Of a stretch of 26,870 nucleotides of DNA, positions 24,701 to 26,870 are shown one piece after another. Position 1 is the first letter of the stretch; the number at the start of each line of letters is the position of its first letter. Origin of the DNA: Flavobacteriales bacterium UBA2104. Lineage in GTDB: Bacteria; Bacteroidota; Bacteroidia; Flavobacteriales_D; Crocinitomicaceae. The stretch covers positions 1 to 26,870 of the forward strand of contig DCYS01000021.1 of assembly GCA_002331485.1 (NCBI GenBank), written 5' to 3'. Under the pieces are notes generated by a model. That model was not told the DNA's origin and searched no databases. It saw only the letters and a program-made list of their open reading frames with translations. The position numbers were made by a program, and so were the translations under genes.

Positions 24701-25760
24701 AACAGTTGTCACTTATAGTTGCTAAAGTTGTGTAATCTATTAACGTAGCAGAGCAACTAGCATTGGCATCCAGTGTTTGTGTTGAAGGGCAAGTAACGCT
24801 CGGGCTTATCGTATCAAGTGCCGTGATATCAATAGCACATGTATTCGTATTACCTGATAGATCTTCAACTGTTACGTTTACGGTTATTGTTGTGTTGTGT
24901 CCGTTGATAAGTGTTCCAGATGGTACATCTTGAGATAATAATAGATCTCCTGTTGATGTACAGTTATCACTAGTAACTACATTCGGTGGTAGTAAAAGAT
25001 CAGGAACTTCAGCATTACAACTCGCCGACTCGATATATACATCAACGTTTCCTGCACAAGTCAGTGACGGAGGTGTAACATCGGTAGATGACAACTGAAT
25101 ATTATATATTGCTGTTGATGGATCTGTTCCAACCGCATCATCATTATTCACCCAACGAAATCCAATTTTTACGTTTGGGTTATTATCTGCAGAAGCAGGT
25201 AAAGATATAGTATATTGTGTCCACTCACCTTGAGGAGCACATGTCGTAGGAGTCTTCGCTGGATCATCAAGTATCGTCCATGCTGTTCCATCGTAATACT
25301 CTACACTCATATTATCATTCACACCATCTCCATTCTCAAGATATTCAAATGCCAACTCAATACCACATTGACCAGAACAATCAATAAAGGGAGATTCAGC
25401 AGTCACGTCTGTTACAACATCGAGTGTCCCTCCCCCATCAGAAAGGTAAGCCGCACCAAAATCACCAAGCGTACTTCCAATATGAAGCGTAGGGTTTGAG
25501 CCACAACCTGCACCACAATTTCCGACGCCCTCACCATTCTCAGCAGCACTTATGTACCAAATATTTCTCTCTGCACCATTACTTCCTCCATTTCCTCTGG
25601 TTAACCACTCTCCATTTGGAGAAACAAAGCCATCGGCCAATGTTCCCTGGTTACAACCTGAACCAAACGTTTCCGTCCAAAATGGTTGCGAAATGGCTAA
25701 AGAACTTAAGAAAATGGAAAATAATAGTAGGCTTATTTTCTTGCGAAGGATAAGTTTCAT
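21777..25760 (-). CDS. Large secreted HYR-repeat protein with T9SS type B sorting domain
   Basis: The start is set at the ATG at 25760, because MKLILRKKISLLLFSIFLSS makes a clean signal peptide. An earlier ATG at 25805 would bury it. The 1327-residue product has: signal peptide 1-25; N-terminal jelly-roll-like domain about 26-226; nine tandem HYR-like modules at 229-981 with four cysteines each; three Ig/PKD-like modules about 983-1230 with CDTTSITLTA-type starts; and a C-terminal gliding-motility-associated domain 1238-1327 (VITPNEDGKNDLF, VRIVNRWGNLVFES, LPVGTYFYRI). The last domain is the type B sorting signal for T9SS. It should be exported and held at or released from the cell surface, where such proteins act as adhesins. 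The PorP-like gene 10 bases downstream supports this. Confidence 0.92.
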   Translation of the reverse strand: MKLILRKKISLLLFSIFLSSLAISQPFWTETFGSGCNQGTLADGFVSPNGEWLTRGNGGSNGAERNIWYISAAENGEGVGNCGAGCGSNPTLHIGSTLGDFGAAYLSDGGGTLDVVTDVTAESPFIDCSGQCGIELAFEYLENGDGVNDNMSVEYYDGTAWTILDDPAKTPTTCAPQGEWTQYTISLPASADNNPNVKIGFRWVNNDDAVGTDPSTAIYNIQLSSTDVTPPSLTCAGNVDVYIESASCNAEVPDLLLPPNVVTSDNCTSTGDLLLSQDVPSGTLINGHNTTITVNVTVEDLSGNTNTCAIDITALDTISPSVTCPSTQTLDANASCSATLIDYTTLATISDNCSAFGDLTITQTPASGTTISADQTVAINATDEYGNTRTCTFLVDLVDTTAPVITCPGDQTQSVASGACDTLLRDYTDQITWSDNCVTDVNDMTFTQTPAALTTISGITTVTIVAEDLDGNTDTCSFDVEVIDDEDPVISCPADVDIATDANCEIQIPDFIGAVGLTDNCSASADIIVTQSPTVGTTLSGVGTVQTITMTAEDEAGNTSTCVFDVTLTDTTSPQITCPGSITESATTNCEFTVPDYSSQVTFSDNCYINADLTFSQDIAIGSTLPVGTHTINVTVDDPSGNSSTCSFDIIVEDGEAPVITTCAPDQVENVGNSCEANIADYTGLVTATDNCDIPADLLISQSPSVGTIINSTTTVTITVTDQAGNSATCDLEVTLNDNVPPVPDCSNDTIVTVNSACEYGAPDVTGIITGTDNCSVFADMTVSQDIAPGTTLTGSDQIEITLTDESGNTGTCFVDVIPDDQIPPSISCPADQTFSNGTSCDYSITDFTALATVTDNCTNVTVTQVPADGTSIGTGTHEVLLIATDPSGNSDTCSFNLTISESVDPLIDCPADISTCDPFVTYTAPVVTENCNGFVLTQTDVSGYTSGDQFPIGTTIQSYEVADSSGNTASCSFQVEVLEFPDTAVISTLPTGLCDTTSITLTANSPSSGTGEWTIIEGGATLNNEFANVTGANNMTYGNNTFVWTISTPTCGSLSDTVTIVVYEQPLPANTQDTLFLCGDTSIAISANQPSAGDGMWSSINNVSFLDPDSPNTVAYDLVSGWNDLAWTITNGTCPSTSDTLTVFNKQDAEIDGQDTTVCLTDGAFSLQGTATEDDVNSIWYVISGAADIEDATSSNPTVTSVAGGENIIVFGQSHSVCPTTTDTIIVIGDQCGEYEPIIPTVITPNEDGKNDLFVIENLNILYPEAQVRIVNRWGNLVFESTGYEFPWNGTRMNEGELLPVGTYFYRILLNDEQGTELTGPISIIR
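22818..25076 (-). repeat. Nine tandem HYR-module-coding repeats
   Basis: Modules begin at about residues 229, 318, 401, 486, 572, 656, 740, 823 and 904, counting from the ATG at 25760, so the period is about 80-90 codons (roughly 250 bp). Each has the pattern P-x-(I/V)-x-C-P, a second Cys, a DNC or ENC, and GN-x-x-x-C with a following aromatic or aliphatic. The protein pattern is regular but the DNA copies have clearly diverged, so recent duplication is unlikely. The last two modules are somewhat shorter. Confidence 0.85.
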
Positions 25761-25846
25761 TGCGTAATAGTTAAATGAGGCGCTAATATAAGATAATTCA
25801 ATCAAATATTAAACACTTAAAAATCAATAAGTAATGACTGATTGTA

Positions 25847-26518
25847 CTAGAAGTTTGGGGTTAGAGCGTGAGTTTTGAAGAAATCATCGATATAGTCAAT
25901 TGCCTCTTGCTCTGTGTCAACGACAGCGAATAAATTCAAATCATCTTTGGATATATTCCCTTCTGCCAGCATTGTAGATTTAACCCAATCAAGTAATCCC
26001 GACCAATATTCTTTTCCGATCAGAACCACAGGTTTTCTGCTGATCTTTTTCGTTTGAATTAGCGTAAGCGCTTCAAAAAGCTCATCCATCGTTCCAAACC
26101 CACCTGGTAGAACAACAAAGCCCTGAGAGTACTTTACAAACACAACCTTACGTACGAAGAAATAGTCGAATTTCAGATTAGACTCAGGATCAATATATTT
26201 ATTACCGCTTTGCTCAAAAGGCAGGTCTATATTCAATCCAACGGATTTTCCTCCACCTTCCTGAGCACCTTTGTTTCCTGCTTCCATAATTCCAGGGCCA
26301 CCTCCTGTAATAACTCCATAACCTCTTTCTCCCAGCATCTTTGAGATGTTAACTGCCATCTGATAATACTTGTTTTGAGGTTGAGTTCTTGCTGATCCGA
26401 ATACAGAAATACATGGACCGATCTTCGCCATGCTCTCATATCCGTTGACGAATTCAGCCATTATTTTGAAAATAGCCCAACTGTCATTCGTTTTTATTTC
26501 ATACCAGTCTTTTTTCAT
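25847..26518 (-). CDS. LOG-family protein (TIGR00730, cytokinin riboside monophosphate phosphoribohydrolase-like)
   Basis: A 223-residue Rossmann-like protein. The family motifs GGGPGIMEA (residues 72-80) and PGGFGTMDELFE (138-149) are intact. The family contains nucleoside monophosphate ribohydrolases that release a base from AMP or a cytokinin ribotide; in bacteria the substrate is often unproven. It begins 3 bases after the uvrA stop codon, so both are likely co-transcribed. No terminator is obvious in the 86 bases between it and the HYR-protein gene, apart from a weak 5-bp hairpin. Confidence 0.9.
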   Translation of the reverse strand: MKKDWYEIKTNDSWAIFKIMAEFVNGYESMAKIGPCISVFGSARTQPQNKYYQMAVNISKMLGERGYGVITGGGPGIMEAGNKGAQEGGGKSVGLNIDLPFEQSGNKYIDPESNLKFDYFFVRKVVFVKYSQGFVVLPGGFGTMDELFEALTLIQTKKISRKPVVLIGKEYWSGLLDWVKSTMLAEGNISKDDLNLFAVVDTEQEAIDYIDDFFKTHALTPNF

Positions 26519-26521
26519 TTT

Positions 26522-26870
26522 CTATCTTTTTAGTTCATCCGCCAAATATTTAGCAGTGAATGATTTATTTTTCTTTTTAGCTACTGATTCAGGTGTTCCT
26601 TTAGCAATAATCTCCCCTCCATTTCTCCCTCCTTCAGGTCCAATATCTATTATATGGTCAGCGAATTTAACAATATCTAGGTTGTGTTCTATTACGACAA
26701 CTGTATTACCTTCTTCTACTAACATATTCAATACATTTAGAAGCATTCTTATATCTTCAAAATGCAACCCTGTTGAAGGTTCATCAAGTATGTATATCGT
26801 CTTACCTGTACTTTTCTTAGATAACTCAGAAGCTAACTTAATTCTCTGAGCCTCTCCACCTGAAAGAGTA
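26522..26870 (-). CDS. uvrA: Excinuclease ABC subunit A, C-terminal end (partial)
   Basis: The last 115 codons of UvrA, the damage-recognition ATPase of nucleotide excision repair; the rest lies beyond the right edge. The reading frame is open to the edge. It shows the ABC signature LSGGEAQRIKLASEL, Walker B and D-loop TIYILDEPSTGLH, and the switch histidine in VVVIEHNLDIVKFADHIIDIGPEGG, all characteristic of the second ABC domain. The gene ends 3 bases before the LOG-family gene. Confidence 0.96.
   Translation of the reverse strand, partial: TLSGGEAQRIKLASELSKKSTGKTIYILDEPSTGLHFEDIRMLLNVLNMLVEEGNTVVVIEHNLDIVKFADHIIDIGPEGGRNGGEIIAKGTPESVAKKKNKSFTAKYLADELKR

Noticed and set aside
22818..25076. 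Regular spacing of about 250 bp that could suggest a CRISPR-like or other DNA repeat array
   Set aside because: The regularity is at protein level (HYR modules); the DNA units are too long and too divergent for CRISPR repeats.
25761..25805. Fifteen-residue longer start for the HYR-repeat protein
   Set aside because: It would put MIELSYISASFNYYA ahead of a clear signal peptide, so the ATG at 25760 is preferred.

Overview
The window looks like a chromosomal segment of a low-GC Bacteroidota bacterium, most likely in or near the Flavobacteriales. The signs are a type IX secretion cargo with a gliding-motility-type C-terminal domain next to a PorP/SprF-like gene, a DUF2851 gene, a two-component-propeller/Y_Y_Y sensor, short forms of HPF and adenylate kinase, and promoters of the Bacteroidota type (TTTG, 19 bp, TAnnTTTG). 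Shine-Dalgarno sequences are mostly absent. I see no insertion sequence, prophage, CRISPR array or other mobile element, and every stretch without a gene is shorter than 300 bases.

Layout. Positions 1-2350 (all minus strand) hold a translation block: rpsU, xerC and hpf, followed by a terminator, then four tRNA genes (Thr-Tyr-Gly-Thr) leading into tuf, which runs off the left edge. Positions 2350-7053 (minus) hold a sodium:alanine-type symporter with an unusual N-terminal extension, a membrane-anchored helix-hairpin-helix protein, apt and an acyl-CoA dehydrogenase. Positions 7138-9560 (minus) hold a compact DUF2851, PspC and SDR gene set. Positions 9622-13956 (minus) encode a 1444-residue transmembrane sensor-phosphatase (propeller, Y_Y_Y, about seven membrane segments, two PAS domains, PP2C/SpoIIE).

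Positions 14024-18013 are a nucleotide-metabolism and cell-growth block: purK (minus) is divergent from the plus-strand genes hpt, adk, obg and a PAP2 phosphatase. Positions 18010-20645 (minus) hold a GAF/HisKA_2 protein with an apparently dead ATPase domain and a PlsC-type acyltransferase. Positions 20726-25760 (minus) encode a large secreted protein with nine tandem HYR modules plus a T9SS sorting domain, and its PorP-like partner. Positions 25847-26870 (minus) hold the 3' end of uvrA followed by a LOG-family gene.

Most genes are housekeeping. The parts most worth a second look are the 1444-residue sensor-phosphatase, the degenerate histidine kinase, the symporter with a barrel-sandwich-like insertion, the terminator whose T-tract abuts the xerC start codon, and the purK/hpt divergent region with predicted minimal leaders and a forced non-ATG start. 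I did not find a clear multi-gene system without precedent.
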